A DNA stretch of 64,000 nucleotides from Dechloromonas denitrificans (GTDB lineage: Bacteria; Pseudomonadota; Gammaproteobacteria; Burkholderiales; Rhodocyclaceae), in contig NZ_LODL01000002.1 in NCBI RefSeq assembly GCF_001551835.1, forward strand, positions 1-64,000. Direction: 5' to 3'. A model generated the notes under the pieces. It was not told the DNA's origin. It was given only the letters and a program-made list of their open reading frames with translations, and did no database searches. Shown here in pieces: positions 8,248 to 18,326 of the stretch. Positions within the stretch are counted from its first letter, which is position 1. The number at the start of each line of letters is the position of its first letter. Made by a program: the position numbers and the translations under genes.

Positions 8248-10481
8248 TGAACGCCGCCGCCCCGCACCTTGGCCAGCCGCCCGGCGAGCTGGACGGCATC
8301 GCCGCCGAAATGGGCATCGATGCCGCCGAGATCGCTTCGCGCAAAGCCTTCCTCGAATTCACCGAGGCCGACGCCGAGCAACTGCGCGCCATCCGCGGCA
8401 AGCTGGCCGCTGCCGAGGACGGTTTCGCCGACGGTTTCTATGCCTACCTGCGCCAGTTGCCGGAACTGGCCGCCCTGCTCCCCGACGACGCCACCGTCGC
8501 CCGCCTGAAGGCGGCGCATGGCCGCTACTTTGCCAGCCTGACCGAAGGCTGCTACGACGAAAGCTACGTCGGCGGCCGTCTGCGCGTCGGCATGACCCAT
8601 GCCCGCATCGGGCTGACGCCGAAATGGTATGTCGGTGCCTTCCGCAAGTACCTTTCGGACATGCTGGGCGCGACCTGGGCCGCCGCCGACGGCGATTTTG
8701 AGACCTTCAAGCCGGCTTTCGACGCGCTGCTCAAGGTCGTCATGCTCGACCTCGGACTGACGCTGGACACTTACATCCATGCCGACAAGCGCGCCATCGC
8801 GCTGCGCGATAGGGCCATCGAGTCGAGCGTCAATGGCATCTTCATCGCCGCCGCGACGCCACCCGATTACCGGCTGACCTACGTCAATGCCGCGTTTTCC
8901 GAGATCCTCGACAGCCCGCGCGAGACCGTTCTCGGCCAGCCCTGCCTGTGCACCGGTGAGGACGACGGCTTCGCGCTGATCCGCGCCGCCATCGCCGAAG
9001 GCCGCGATGGCTACACCACGCTATCAAGGCCGCGCTGCGATGGCTCGCGGCAATGGATCGAACTCTTCCTGGCCCCGGTGCGCAGCGACGCGGGGGCGAT
9101 TTCGCATTTCGTCGGCGTCCTCAACGACGTCACGCCGCGCAAGGAAGCTGAAGAACAACTGGCTTTTCTCGCCCACCACGACTCGCTGACCGGCCTGCCC
9201 AACCGCAGCCTGTTCGAACAACGCCTGCGCCAGGCGCTGGCCCGCGGCGAACGGCGGCAGGGTTTCGCGCTGTGCTTCATCGACCTCGATCGCTTCAAGC
9301 TGATCAACGACAGCCTCGGCCACGATGCCGGTGACAGCGTGCTGCTCGAAGTGGCGCGCCGGGTCGGCGCCGTCTGCCGCGACGGCGACATGCTGGCCCG
9401 GCTGGCCGGCGACGAATTCGTCATCCTGATCGAAGGCGCCGGCAAGGCCGAACCGGCGGCGGCCATCGCCAACCGGGTGCTGGCCGCGCTGAGCCGCCCG
9501 ATCCGCGCCGGCGGCCGGGAAATCGATGTCGGCGCCAGCCTCGGCCTGGCGCTGTGCCCGACCGATGGCAGCGATGTCGACACCTTATTGCGCAACGCCG
9601 ATGCCGCGATGTACGCCGCCAAGGCGGCCGGCCGCAACACCTTCTGCTTCTACGACGAAGCGATGAACCGGCAGGCCAGCCAGCGGCTGGCGCTGGAAGC
9701 CGACCTGCGGCGGGCGGTCGGGCGGCAGCAGCTCGAACTGTTCTACCAGCCGCAGATTCGCGCCGTCGAAGGCGGCCTGGCCGGGGTCGAGGCGCTGCTC
9801 CGTTGGCACCACCCGGAACGCGGCCTAGTCTCGCCGGGCGAATTCATTCCGCTCGCCGAAGAGGTCGGCATCATCGCCGAACTCGGCGAGTGGGCCTTGC
9901 GCGAAGCGGCGCAGCAGATCGTCGACTGGCAGCGCCGCGGCATCGCCGTGCCTCGCGTCGCCGTCAACCTGTCACCGCGGCAGTTCCACGACGCCGACCT
10001 GGCTGAACGGCTGGAACGCATCCTGGTCGCCACCGGTGCACCGCCGGAATGTATCGAACTGGAAATCACCGAATCGGCCGCCATGCAGCACCCGGCCGAC
10101 GCCGTTCAGGTGCTGCAGCGTCTGCGCCAGCGCGGCATCCAGGTCGCGATGGACGATTTCGGCACCGGCCACTCCTCGCTCGCCATGCTGCGTACCCTGC
10201 CCCTGCATGTGCTCAAGCTCGACCTCAGCTTTGTCCAGCACCTGCCCACTTCGGAAACCGATGCCGCAGTGGCCGGCGCAGTCGTCACGCTGGCCCGGCA
10301 ACTCGGCCTGTCGGTGGTCGCCGAAGGGGTCGAAACCGAAGCGCAACGGCAGTTCCTGGCCGGCATCGGCTGCGATCTGCTGCAGGGTTTCCTGTTCGCC
10401 CGCCCGATGCCGGTGGCGCAATTCGAGTCCTGGCTGGCAACAACGACCATTCCGCCGGTCAACCTCGCCAGCGGGCAATAA
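8247..10481 (+). CDS. globin-coupled sensor PAS-GGDEF-EAL protein (c-di-GMP synthesis/degradation)
   Basis: 744 aa; the ATG shares its A with the stop of the chemoreceptor gene. Domain order: globin-coupled sensor (about 20-170, with the heme-ligand region GMTHARIGLTPKWY), PAS (about 190-310, RLTYVNAAFSEI), GGDEF (about 320-480, motif AGDEF at 387-391), EAL (about 495-735). An RxxD inhibitory site (RDGD) lies five residues before AGDEF. EAL catalytic blocks are intact: EALLRW at 515, VNLSPRQF, ELEITES, DDFGTG, LKLD, EGVE. Both activities are therefore plausible, gated by O2 through heme and by the PAS domain. There are no membrane segments. Cotranscription with a soluble chemoreceptor suggests joint control of motility. 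Confidence 0.93.
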   Translation: MNAAAPHLGQPPGELDGIAAEMGIDAAEIASRKAFLEFTEADAEQLRAIRGKLAAAEDGFADGFYAYLRQLPELAALLPDDATVARLKAAHGRYFASLTEGCYDESYVGGRLRVGMTHARIGLTPKWYVGAFRKYLSDMLGATWAAADGDFETFKPAFDALLKVVMLDLGLTLDTYIHADKRAIALRDRAIESSVNGIFIAAATPPDYRLTYVNAAFSEILDSPRETVLGQPCLCTGEDDGFALIRAAIAEGRDGYTTLSRPRCDGSRQWIELFLAPVRSDAGAISHFVGVLNDVTPRKEAEEQLAFLAHHDSLTGLPNRSLFEQRLRQALARGERRQGFALCFIDLDRFKLINDSLGHDAGDSVLLEVARRVGAVCRDGDMLARLAGDEFVILIEGAGKAEPAAAIANRVLAALSRPIRAGGREIDVGASLGLALCPTDGSDVDTLLRNADAAMYAAKAAGRNTFCFYDEAMNRQASQRLALEADLRRAVGRQQLELFYQPQIRAVEGGLAGVEALLRWHHPERGLVSPGEFIPLAEEVGIIAELGEWALREAAQQIVDWQRRGIAVPRVAVNLSPRQFHDADLAERLERILVATGAPPECIELEITESAAMQHPADAVQVLQRLRQRGIQVAMDDFGTGHSSLAMLRTLPLHVLKLDLSFVQHLPTSETDAAVAGAVVTLARQLGLSVVAEGVETEAQRQFLAGIGCDLLQGFLFARPMPVAQFESWLATTTIPPVNLASGQ

Positions 10482-10482
10482 A

Positions 10483-11724
10483 TCAAACGGCCCGGTCGCC
10501 GGCGCCGCGCCGCTCGAAAATCAGCGGCAGGATGTTGTCGGCCAGCAGCAGGCCGACGGCGAGCACGGCACCGGTCATCACCATGTCGGTGAGCAGGCTG
10601 ATGCCGGCCGCGCTGTCCTGCTGGATCAGCGCATGGACCCCGCGAAAGCCCATGCTGCCCGGAACCAGCGTGATCAGCCCGGGAATCTGGACCAGCGCCG
10701 CCGGGCGCTTGCTCAGGTATTGGTAAAGGTGCCCCGCGCTGGCCACGGCCAGCGCCCCGGCAAAGGCGCCGACCACGTTGCCCATCCGGGCATTGACCAG
10801 CGAGTAGACGGCCCAAGCCAGCAGGCAGGCACCGACCGAGACATGCACCGCCGACCACGGTGCCTGCAGCACGGCAAGCAGCGAAATGCCGAGCGCCGCA
10901 ATCGCCGCCCAGATCGCCCAGGCCGGCAAGGCGGCGACGCTGTCCGGCAGCGGCACGGCCGGCAGCCAAGCGAGGCTGATCTGGGTGCCGATGGCCAGCC
11001 CGGCGCCCATCAGGAAGAGCAGCACGAAAGCGCCGGTCAACCGGCCGGTGCCGGCCAGATAATTCTGCGTCGCCAGTTCAGACATCGCGACGGTCAGCAT
11101 GAACCCGGGCAGCAACAGCACGATGCCGGCAACGGCCGATATGAAGGGTACTTGCTGCGGCCACAGATGGGCCAGCCCCTGCGCTCCGATTGCCGCCAGG
11201 GCGCAAAGAATGACCGGCACGGCCGGCCCGAGCCGGGGAATACGGGCGAACTGCAGGTAGCCGGCAACGAAGAACATGCCAAGTAAGCCGCCGCACAGCA
11301 TCTCGACCCAGCCGCCGCGCAGCAGCAAGGCGACTGAGCCGGAGAGCAGAAAGCCCATGCCGACAAAACGCCAGCCCGACCACGGCGCCGGCTGGCGCAT
11401 GATGGCGGCGAGGCGCTCGATGTAGTGCTCCAGATCGTCCACCGACGAAATCTCGCGGCACAGCGCATCGAGTTCGATCAGCCGAGCCATGTTGTAGTCG
11501 TAGGGCGGCAGGCGCAACAGTTCGACGCGCCGCGAGTTGCCGCCGGCGACCACGGTCAGGGCGAGAAAAGTCAGTACCGCGAAACCTTCGACCCGCGCCC
11601 CGAGGCGCCGGCCAATCTCCTTCATCGCCGTTTCCAGATCGTGCGCCGGAGCGCCGCTGACATGCAGAGCCTGCCCGAGGTCGCGCAGAAAAAGCGCCAG
11701 TCGCGCCAGGGTTTGTTCATTCAT
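10483..11724 (-). CDS. ThrE-family threonine/serine exporter
   Basis: 413 aa. The N-terminal soluble part (about 1-125; LARLALFLRDLGQALHVSGAPAHDLE and a lysine/arginine-rich helix) and about ten hydrophobic segments from residue 130 onward match the fused ThrE layout (DUF1212 plus DUF3815 halves). SMGFRGVHALI is a typical membrane-loop motif of the second half. It is expected to export Thr/Ser across the inner membrane by proton exchange; the actual substrate is unproven. It converges on the GGDEF-EAL gene with one base between the stops, so the two transcripts must overlap. Confidence 0.85.
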   Translation of the reverse strand: MNEQTLARLALFLRDLGQALHVSGAPAHDLETAMKEIGRRLGARVEGFAVLTFLALTVVAGGNSRRVELLRLPPYDYNMARLIELDALCREISSVDDLEHYIERLAAIMRQPAPWSGWRFVGMGFLLSGSVALLLRGGWVEMLCGGLLGMFFVAGYLQFARIPRLGPAVPVILCALAAIGAQGLAHLWPQQVPFISAVAGIVLLLPGFMLTVAMSELATQNYLAGTGRLTGAFVLLFLMGAGLAIGTQISLAWLPAVPLPDSVAALPAWAIWAAIAALGISLLAVLQAPWSAVHVSVGACLLAWAVYSLVNARMGNVVGAFAGALAVASAGHLYQYLSKRPAALVQIPGLITLVPGSMGFRGVHALIQQDSAAGISLLTDMVMTGAVLAVGLLLADNILPLIFERRGAGDRAV

Positions 11725-11830
11725 GCTCAGGGAAGGCCAGTCGACATCGCGGCACAGGATGCAGGGAGACGCACTTTACCTCAGGAAAGCCGCCGGCTCG
11801 GCGGCCTGAACAAGCGAGAGGCAAACCAGG

Positions 11831-12142
11831 CTAGGAACCCGCCTTACCCCGCAACCGCCGGAACAGCGCTGCGCAGCTGTCATCGAGGGCAAGGCCCTGG
11901 GCCTGCATCAGCCGGACATGGAGCACCAGGTTTTCGAGGACCAGCTTGGCAGCCACCGCCAGCAATACCGTGCGGGACTCCTCCTCGCCCAGTTCCTCGG
12001 CCCGGCCGGCAATGTCGCGCACCTGGTCGCAAACCAGCAGCCGCAACTCCTCTTCAGCATAGGGCAGATCACCATAGTCGATCGGATCCTCGGCTTCGAC
12101 TTCGCGAATCAGTTCAACCAGTTCGGCGGTGTTGATCATCAT
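11831..12142 (-). CDS. hypothetical acidic protein
   Basis: 103 aa, starting at the first of two ATG codons behind an AGGAG ribosome binding site. It is acidic in the first half (LVELIREVEAEDPIDYGDLPYAEEE) and more hydrophobic and helical in the second (TVLLAVAAKLVLENLVLHVRL). No signal peptide and no family that I recognise. It lies in a divergent pair with the ubiquitin-like/Mut7-C gene, 122 bases apart, and ends about 106 bases upstream of the ThrE-type gene on the same strand. Good ribosome binding site and codon use support a real gene. Confidence 0.6.
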   Translation of the reverse strand: MMINTAELVELIREVEAEDPIDYGDLPYAEEELRLLVCDQVRDIAGRAEELGEEESRTVLLAVAAKLVLENLVLHVRLMQAQGLALDDSCAALFRRLRGKAGS

Positions 12143-12264
12143 GACAACTCCTTGCGGCTCACTTCCTGCTTGATCAGACCGCAAGGGCGAGCGAAGGTGC
12201 CCGGGCCGCTTTGTACTATGCTGGATATGTTTGCTTCGCCGGTGCTGCCGGGGAAAGGATCGCC

Positions 12265-13014
12265 ATGCCCAGCTTCCGTTTCTACGAGGAACTGAACGAT
12301 TTCCTCGCCCCCGGCCGCCGTTATCGCGATTTCGACCTGCCCTGCGCCGACGGGGCGAGTCTCAAGCATGTCATCGAAGCCGTCGGCGTGCCGCATACCG
12401 AGGTCGAACTGATCCTGATCAACGGCGTATCGGTCGGCTTCGCGGCAAGCCTGCAGCCCGGCGACCGCGTTTCCGTCTATCCGAAATTCGAAAGCCTCGA
12501 CATCGGCCCCCTGCTCCGCTTACGGCCACAGCCCCTGCGGGTCACGCGCTTTGTCGCCGACGCCCACCTCGGCGGCCTGGCCCGCCTGCTCCGCATGGCC
12601 GGCTTCGACACGCTCTACGACAACCATTTCGACGACGCCGAAATTGCGCGCCTGGCGACCAGCGACGGGCGCATCGTACTGAGCCGCGACCGCGCCCTGC
12701 TCAAACGGCGCAGCATCACCCACGGCTGTTACGTCCATGCGCTGAAACCGCTGGCGCAACTGGTCGAAATCCTGGCCCGCCTCGACCTCACCGCCCGCGT
12801 CCAGCCGCTTTCGCTGTGCCTGGAATGCAATGCACCGCTGCAGCCAGTGGCCAAGACGCAGATCATCGACGCCCTGCCCGCCAACGTTCGCGCCGGCAAG
12901 CACAGCTTCAGCACCTGTCGCGTCTGCCAGCGCGTTTTCTGGGAAGGCAGCCACTGGCAGCACATGCAGCAGCGCCTGGCATTCGCCGTGACCGCCGCCT
13001 CGGCGAAAAACTAG
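12265..13014 (+). CDS. ubiquitin-like domain fused to Mut7-C RNase domain
   Basis: 249 aa from an ATG preceded by AAAGGA. Residues 1-80 form a ThiS/MoaD/ubiquitin-like beta-grasp region (FYEELNDFLAP, then VELILINGVSVGF and LQPGDRVSVYP). From about 90 the Mut7-C domain begins: RFVADAHLGGLARLLRMAGFDT and GRIVLSRDRALL carry the PIN-like acidic residues. A zinc ribbon follows with CLEC and CRVC pairs and a terminal EGSHWQHM. It is probably a cytoplasmic RNase of unknown substrate. The fused form is a known architecture (Ub-Mut7-C), but its biology is poorly described. Confidence 0.85.
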   Translation: MPSFRFYEELNDFLAPGRRYRDFDLPCADGASLKHVIEAVGVPHTEVELILINGVSVGFAASLQPGDRVSVYPKFESLDIGPLLRLRPQPLRVTRFVADAHLGGLARLLRMAGFDTLYDNHFDDAEIARLATSDGRIVLSRDRALLKRRSITHGCYVHALKPLAQLVEILARLDLTARVQPLSLCLECNAPLQPVAKTQIIDALPANVRAGKHSFSTCRVCQRVFWEGSHWQHMQQRLAFAVTAASAKN

Positions 13015-13162
13015 CGACTGACGGCCCAGGCCCGGCCATCTCTGTGCATCTAGTGTTGCAAGATGTAAGCAGTCATTAAAGCCCTCAACCTTGGGCCCTG
13101 TCTGGCCGTTAATAGCAGTACGGAAGCAGTTTTCCGGACTCGATCAATGAAGGAGTACCACC

Positions 13163-13474
13163 ATGATGCAGCTCACCCAGACCGACCTCAGTACGCTTGA
13201 AGCCACCGCGACAACCGCCGCGGCGTATCTGGATGCCTGCGACAGTGGTGCGAAATTCGTCCGCCTGGACCCGACCTATTACCAGGCCTGCGGCCGCCTG
13301 CTGCTGCTCATCTTTTCCGCGACTGATGCCAACAGATCCTTCCCCAGCCTGGTCAAGCAGTCGGCCGCCGCCCGCGACGCACTGGAATCGGTCGATATCG
13401 GCCGCCACATCGAACTCAGCCGCCTGGCCTACTATCCGCAACTGAGCGTGATCCTGAACCGGGCGGCGGCCTGA
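13163..13474 (+). CDS. hypothetical protein
   Basis: 103 aa with an excellent AAGGAG ribosome binding site, starting at the first of two consecutive ATG codons. Mostly helical composition: TTAAAYLDACDSGAKFV, then QACGRLLLLIFSATDANRSFPS. No signal peptide or clear transmembrane segment; two cysteines in the first half. I recognise no family. It is followed by a strong bidirectional terminator, so it is probably a monocistronic transcript with its promoter between 13015 and 13162. Confidence 0.6.
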   Translation: MMQLTQTDLSTLEATATTAAAYLDACDSGAKFVRLDPTYYQACGRLLLLIFSATDANRSFPSLVKQSAAARDALESVDIGRHIELSRLAYYPQLSVILNRAAA

Positions 13475-13497
13475 TGCGGGGGCAACACACCGCATGC

Positions 13498-13528
13498 AAA
13501 AAGGCCGGGATCGCTCCCGGCCTTTTTT
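13498..13528. terminator. bidirectional rho-independent terminator
   Basis: Perfect 10-bp stem AAGGCCGGGA / TCCCGGCCTT with a TCGC loop (13501-13524), followed by TTTT and preceded by AAA. It can end transcription of the 103-aa gene (plus strand) and of the FliD-like gene (minus strand). Core and loop are identical to the terminator after ppsA at 14902-14931. Confidence 0.88.
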
Positions 13529-13567
13529 ACTAGTTCCTGCGGTCGACCGCTGAAATCAGGTCTTTTT
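13499..13567. repeat. copy A of a duplicated ppsA 3'-end/terminator segment
   Basis: After the shared hairpin, TTCCTGCGGTCGACCG and AATCAGG-CTTTTTG recur in the same order as at 14903-14976. In the other copy this sequence contains the stop codon and last codons of ppsA. Here it lies outside any gene, between the FliD-like gene and its terminator. Reading this copy as if it were ppsA gives FKKT-stop where ppsA has GHKKA-stop. Confidence 0.6.
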
Positions 13568-13592
13568 GAAACAATGTTGAAAAACCGCCAAT

Positions 13593-14582
13593 TCATCCGA
13601 CGCCGTGAGTCGCGTTGTAATTGGCCAAGGCCTTGGCCACCTGGCCGCTCGGCATCGCCGGGTCACCCTGACCGAATTCGGCCTGCAAGGACGCCATGTT
13701 GGTATCGATGTAGCTAATGACACGCGACAGATTGTCCAGACGATTGGCGATGAAGTTGCCGGCTGAATTCAACAACTCAGCGGCCTTTGCGAAATTGGCG
13801 GTGAATTCGTGCAGCGCGCCGATTGCAGCCGTCTTGTTGTTGGTCAGCGCGGCATCCAGCCGGGCGTTATCCAGTGTCGCCAGCTTGGTCAGCGGATCGA
13901 TGCTCAGACCGAGGTCAGCCATGCCGTGCAGGCCATCCTTGGCACCATTGAATGGATTGGCGATGCTCTGCTCAAATTCCCACTGCGACACCTTGGCCGC
14001 CTGCGTGCCAGCCAGCAAGCCGCCATCCTGCAACTCGCTGCCAAAGCGCTGCATCCAGCCATTGTAGGCATCGGCAAATGCCTGCACTCGGCCACGGACC
14101 TCTTCGCCGCTGCTCAAGGCATCGGTACCGCCCAGCTTGACCGCCTCCTGCTGTAGCGTCGATATGTAGGATTTCATGTCGCCCATTTCGGACGACTCGG
14201 CCTTGTAAGTGGCGGCTTTGGTGTTGATCAGCGTCATCATTTGATAAGCCGACTCCGGGTCGAACAAAGCCATGTTGCGTCCCGGAGCCGACACGCCATT
14301 CACGCTCGCGGCATTGCCCAACATCTCTTCCAGAGAGGAAGTGCCGGCCGTTTTGCCGAGCCCGAGGATATCGGCAAAGCTTGCCGCCCCCGACACCTTG
14401 CCGGAACCGAGCGCCGACGAGACCAGCGAGCCGACAGTTTGTGCTTCAAGATTGGCCATCTGCAACTTCAGCGCGGACGAGAAGTCCACCGCCCCAGCCG
14501 AGCCAGCCGCCGGCGTCGTCGCCCTGTCACCCAAGAGTTTTGAGAAATCGAAACCGTTGCTGTTAATTCCATTGACCGACAT
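13593..14582 (-). CDS. hypothetical protein with FliD-like C-terminal pattern
   Basis: 329 aa with a GGAGG ribosome binding site five bases before the ATG. No signal peptide. It is low in cysteine and rich in A, S, G, N and T, like flagellar axial proteins. The segment LGLSIDPLTKLATLDNARLDAALTNNKTAAIGALHEF resembles the FliD/hook-associated protein 2 C-terminal repeat (G-x-D-x-T-G-x-L-x-hD-x-x-K-L-x-x-A-L). The following region (AELLNSAGNFIANRLDNLSRVISYIDTNMASL) looks like the terminal helix of that family. It is about 100-150 residues shorter than usual FliD and has no flagellar neighbours. Function unknown; a secreted, filament-associated or FliD-derived role is inference. Confidence 0.55.
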   Translation of the reverse strand: MSVNGINSNGFDFSKLLGDRATTPAAGSAGAVDFSSALKLQMANLEAQTVGSLVSSALGSGKVSGAASFADILGLGKTAGTSSLEEMLGNAASVNGVSAPGRNMALFDPESAYQMMTLINTKAATYKAESSEMGDMKSYISTLQQEAVKLGGTDALSSGEEVRGRVQAFADAYNGWMQRFGSELQDGGLLAGTQAAKVSQWEFEQSIANPFNGAKDGLHGMADLGLSIDPLTKLATLDNARLDAALTNNKTAAIGALHEFTANFAKAAELLNSAGNFIANRLDNLSRVISYIDTNMASLQAEFGQGDPAMPSGQVAKALANYNATHGVG

Positions 14583-14901
14583 ATCGCCTCCAGCTGTTTA
14601 GAAGGCCAAAGGCCCTCGTCCTGCTTCAGGTCCAATTACCAGCAACAATCACACCTGTCTGTTGCATCGACTTGGATCGTAGCGGAGCAAAGCCAAGCTT
14701 CCCGGCCGGACCCGCTTGCGGCACAGGGAATCCAGAGATTCGGCTACATACCGAGCAAAATTCTGACAGTCAATGATAGACCTGAGCGCAGCCCGCGCGT
14801 TCCCTGCAAGGCTGGCAATTTCTACCGAGCCGGGAGGTACCGGGCAAAATATCAGTCAATTCAAACGCCACTGCCTCCCCCCCCGATTTTAAACCCTAAA
14901 A
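14583..14901. other. intergenic region between the FliD-like gene and the ppsA terminator
   Basis: About 320 bases holding the promoter region of the minus-strand FliD-like gene. No gene or RNA family recognised. No clear sigma70 or sigma28 promoter could be placed by eye. Confidence 0.4.
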
Positions 14902-14931
14902 AAGAAGGCCGGGATCGCTCCCGGCCTTCTT
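14896..14931 (-). terminator. rho-independent terminator of ppsA
   Basis: Perfect 13-bp stem AAGAAGGCCGGGA / TCCCGGCCTTCTT with a TCGC loop (14902-14931). On the minus strand it is followed by a T-rich run (the A-run at 14897-14903 on the plus strand). It lies about 35 bases beyond the ppsA stop codon. Confidence 0.9.
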
Positions 14932-14965
14932 AACTTCTACGCATTCCTGCGGTCGACCGTAGCAA

Positions 14966-14976
<11 letters not shown>
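14903..14976. repeat. copy B of the duplicated segment (ppsA 3' end plus terminator)
   Basis: Carries the ppsA stop codon (14966-14968), CTGCGGTCGACCG and the terminator hairpin. The same elements recur in the same order and at similar spacing at 13499-13567, with about five mismatches over the 33-base block next to the stop codon. Confidence 0.6.
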
Positions 14977-17341
<2,365 letters not shown>

Positions 17342-17374
17342 GCGGATTCCTTTCAGTGGGTCAAATTAAAACGA

Positions 17375-18151
17375 TTAAACAGATAGGGAAGGTGAAAACT
17401 CGGTATTCAGACGGCGCTCGGCCGTTTCGCGGCGGGCGGCGGAACGCAGCGACTGGGCCAGCGTCTCGCGGACGAAGTCGATATGCGTCTCGGCAGCAGC
17501 CCGGGCGGCTTGCGGCTTGCGCTCGGCAATCGCCTTGTAGATCGACTCGTGCTGGCTCATCAGCAATGAACTGGCGGCCGGGATGCCTTTCAGTTCGCCG
17601 AGGTTGAGGCGGATGTTGTCGTGCATCAGGCGCAGCAAGGCGGCCGACATGTGGCCGAGCAGCGCATTGTGGGCGGCATCGCCAATCGCCTGGTGAAAGG
17701 CGATATCGGCGGCCGAACGCTTTTCGGTGTCGTCGCTGGCGAAAGCGTCGCGCAAGGCGCTGAAGGTTTGTTCGAGGCGCTGCAGGTCGGCATCGGTAGC
17801 CCGCTCGGCGGCCCAGGACGCAGCCTGGCCTTCCAGCATGTGACGAAACTCGAGCATGTCCTCGCGCAGGTTCGGGTGGTTACCCAGCATGTCGCGCCAG
17901 GGATCAAAGAAGGTAGAGTTGAGACTGTCGGTGACGTAGGTACCGCCGCCCTGTTTGCTCTGCACCATGCCTTTCGAAGCCAGCTTCTGGATTGCCTCGC
18001 GCAACGAGGGACGGGAAACGCCGAATTCGGCGGCCAGTTCGCGCTCCGGCGCTAGTCGGTCACCCGGCTTCAAGGAGCCTTCGAGGATGCGACGCTCCAG
18101 CGATGCCGCAACGGCATCGGATATACGCGGAACCTGCACCTTGTTCGACAT
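17375..18151 (-). CDS. lldR: FadR-subfamily GntR transcriptional regulator of lactate genes (LldR/PdhR-like)
   Basis: 258 aa from ATG at 18151 (MSNKVQVPRI); the frame extends 33 bases upstream, but AGGTGG precedes the chosen start. N-terminal winged helix: LKPGDRLAPERELAAEFGVSRPSLREAIQKLASKGMV, then KQGGGTYV. C-terminal FCD ligand domain: EFRHMLEGQAASWAAERAT with FHQAIGDAAHNALL and a later His in SQHESIYKAI. It is divergent from lutACB and directly upstream of ppsA. Three TGGT-N3-ACCA type sites lie in the shared promoter region, one covering its own start codon, so autoregulation is likely. LldR and PdhR are close relatives; lactate or pyruvate as effector is inference. Confidence 0.85.
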   Translation of the reverse strand: MSNKVQVPRISDAVAASLERRILEGSLKPGDRLAPERELAAEFGVSRPSLREAIQKLASKGMVQSKQGGGTYVTDSLNSTFFDPWRDMLGNHPNLREDMLEFRHMLEGQAASWAAERATDADLQRLEQTFSALRDAFASDDTEKRSAADIAFHQAIGDAAHNALLGHMSAALLRLMHDNIRLNLGELKGIPAASSLLMSQHESIYKAIAERKPQAARAAAETHIDFVRETLAQSLRSAARRETAERRLNTEFSPSLSV

Positions 18152-18163
18152 CGGTAAGACCAC
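18151..18163. promoter_or_regulatory. candidate regulator operator O3 (imperfect)
   Basis: TCGGTAAGACCAC shares GGTAAGACCA (18153-18162) with the perfect site 18 bases away. It touches the regulator's own start codon, suggesting repression of lldR at translation initiation or cooperative binding with the neighbouring site. Confidence 0.5.
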
Positions 18164-18168
18164 CTTGA

Positions 18169-18181
18169 TTGGTAAGACCAA
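18169..18181. promoter_or_regulatory. FadR-subfamily operator O2, TTGGT-AAG-ACCAA
   Basis: Perfect 5+5 dyad with a 3-base centre, the TGGT-N3-ACCA form bound by PdhR/LldR-type GntR regulators. It covers the expected transcription start of lldR (about 18178). Confidence 0.75.
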
Positions 18182-18184
18182 CAC

Positions 18185-18213
18185 ATTCTAAACAGCGAAT
18201 CGGTAATGCGCAA
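18185..18213 (-). promoter_or_regulatory. candidate lldR promoter
   Basis: On the minus strand TTGCGC (18213-18208), a 17-base spacer and TAGAAT (18190-18185) form a sigma70-type promoter with a moderate -35. Its start point would fall inside operator O2. Confidence 0.45.
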
Positions 18214-18236
18214 GCGTAGGGATTTCCCTATCGTGA

Positions 18237-18265
18237 TTGACTAAGTATCGGTATTCACGTAAATT
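18237..18265 (+). promoter_or_regulatory. candidate lutACB promoter
   Basis: TTGACT (18237-18242), 17-base spacer, TAAATT (18260-18265). Transcription would start near 18272, just before operator O1, an arrangement suited to repression by blocking the polymerase. Confidence 0.6.
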
Positions 18266-18279
18266 TTCACCCCATCAAG

Positions 18280-18296
18280 CATTGGTCTTACCAATG
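18280..18296. promoter_or_regulatory. FadR-subfamily operator O1 of the lut operon
   Basis: CATTGGTCTTACCAATG is a perfect 7+7 dyad around CTT, again TGGT-N3-ACCA. It lies 31 bases upstream of lutA and immediately downstream of the predicted start point. Confidence 0.8.
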
Positions 18297-18326
18297 TACC
18301 GATAAATATTTAACGTCGGAGACACA

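Noticed and set aside
13498-14931. Two identical-core hairpins considered as a CRISPR-like or attC-like array
   Set aside because: Only two copies 1.4 kb apart, each with terminator features; no regular spacing or repeats.
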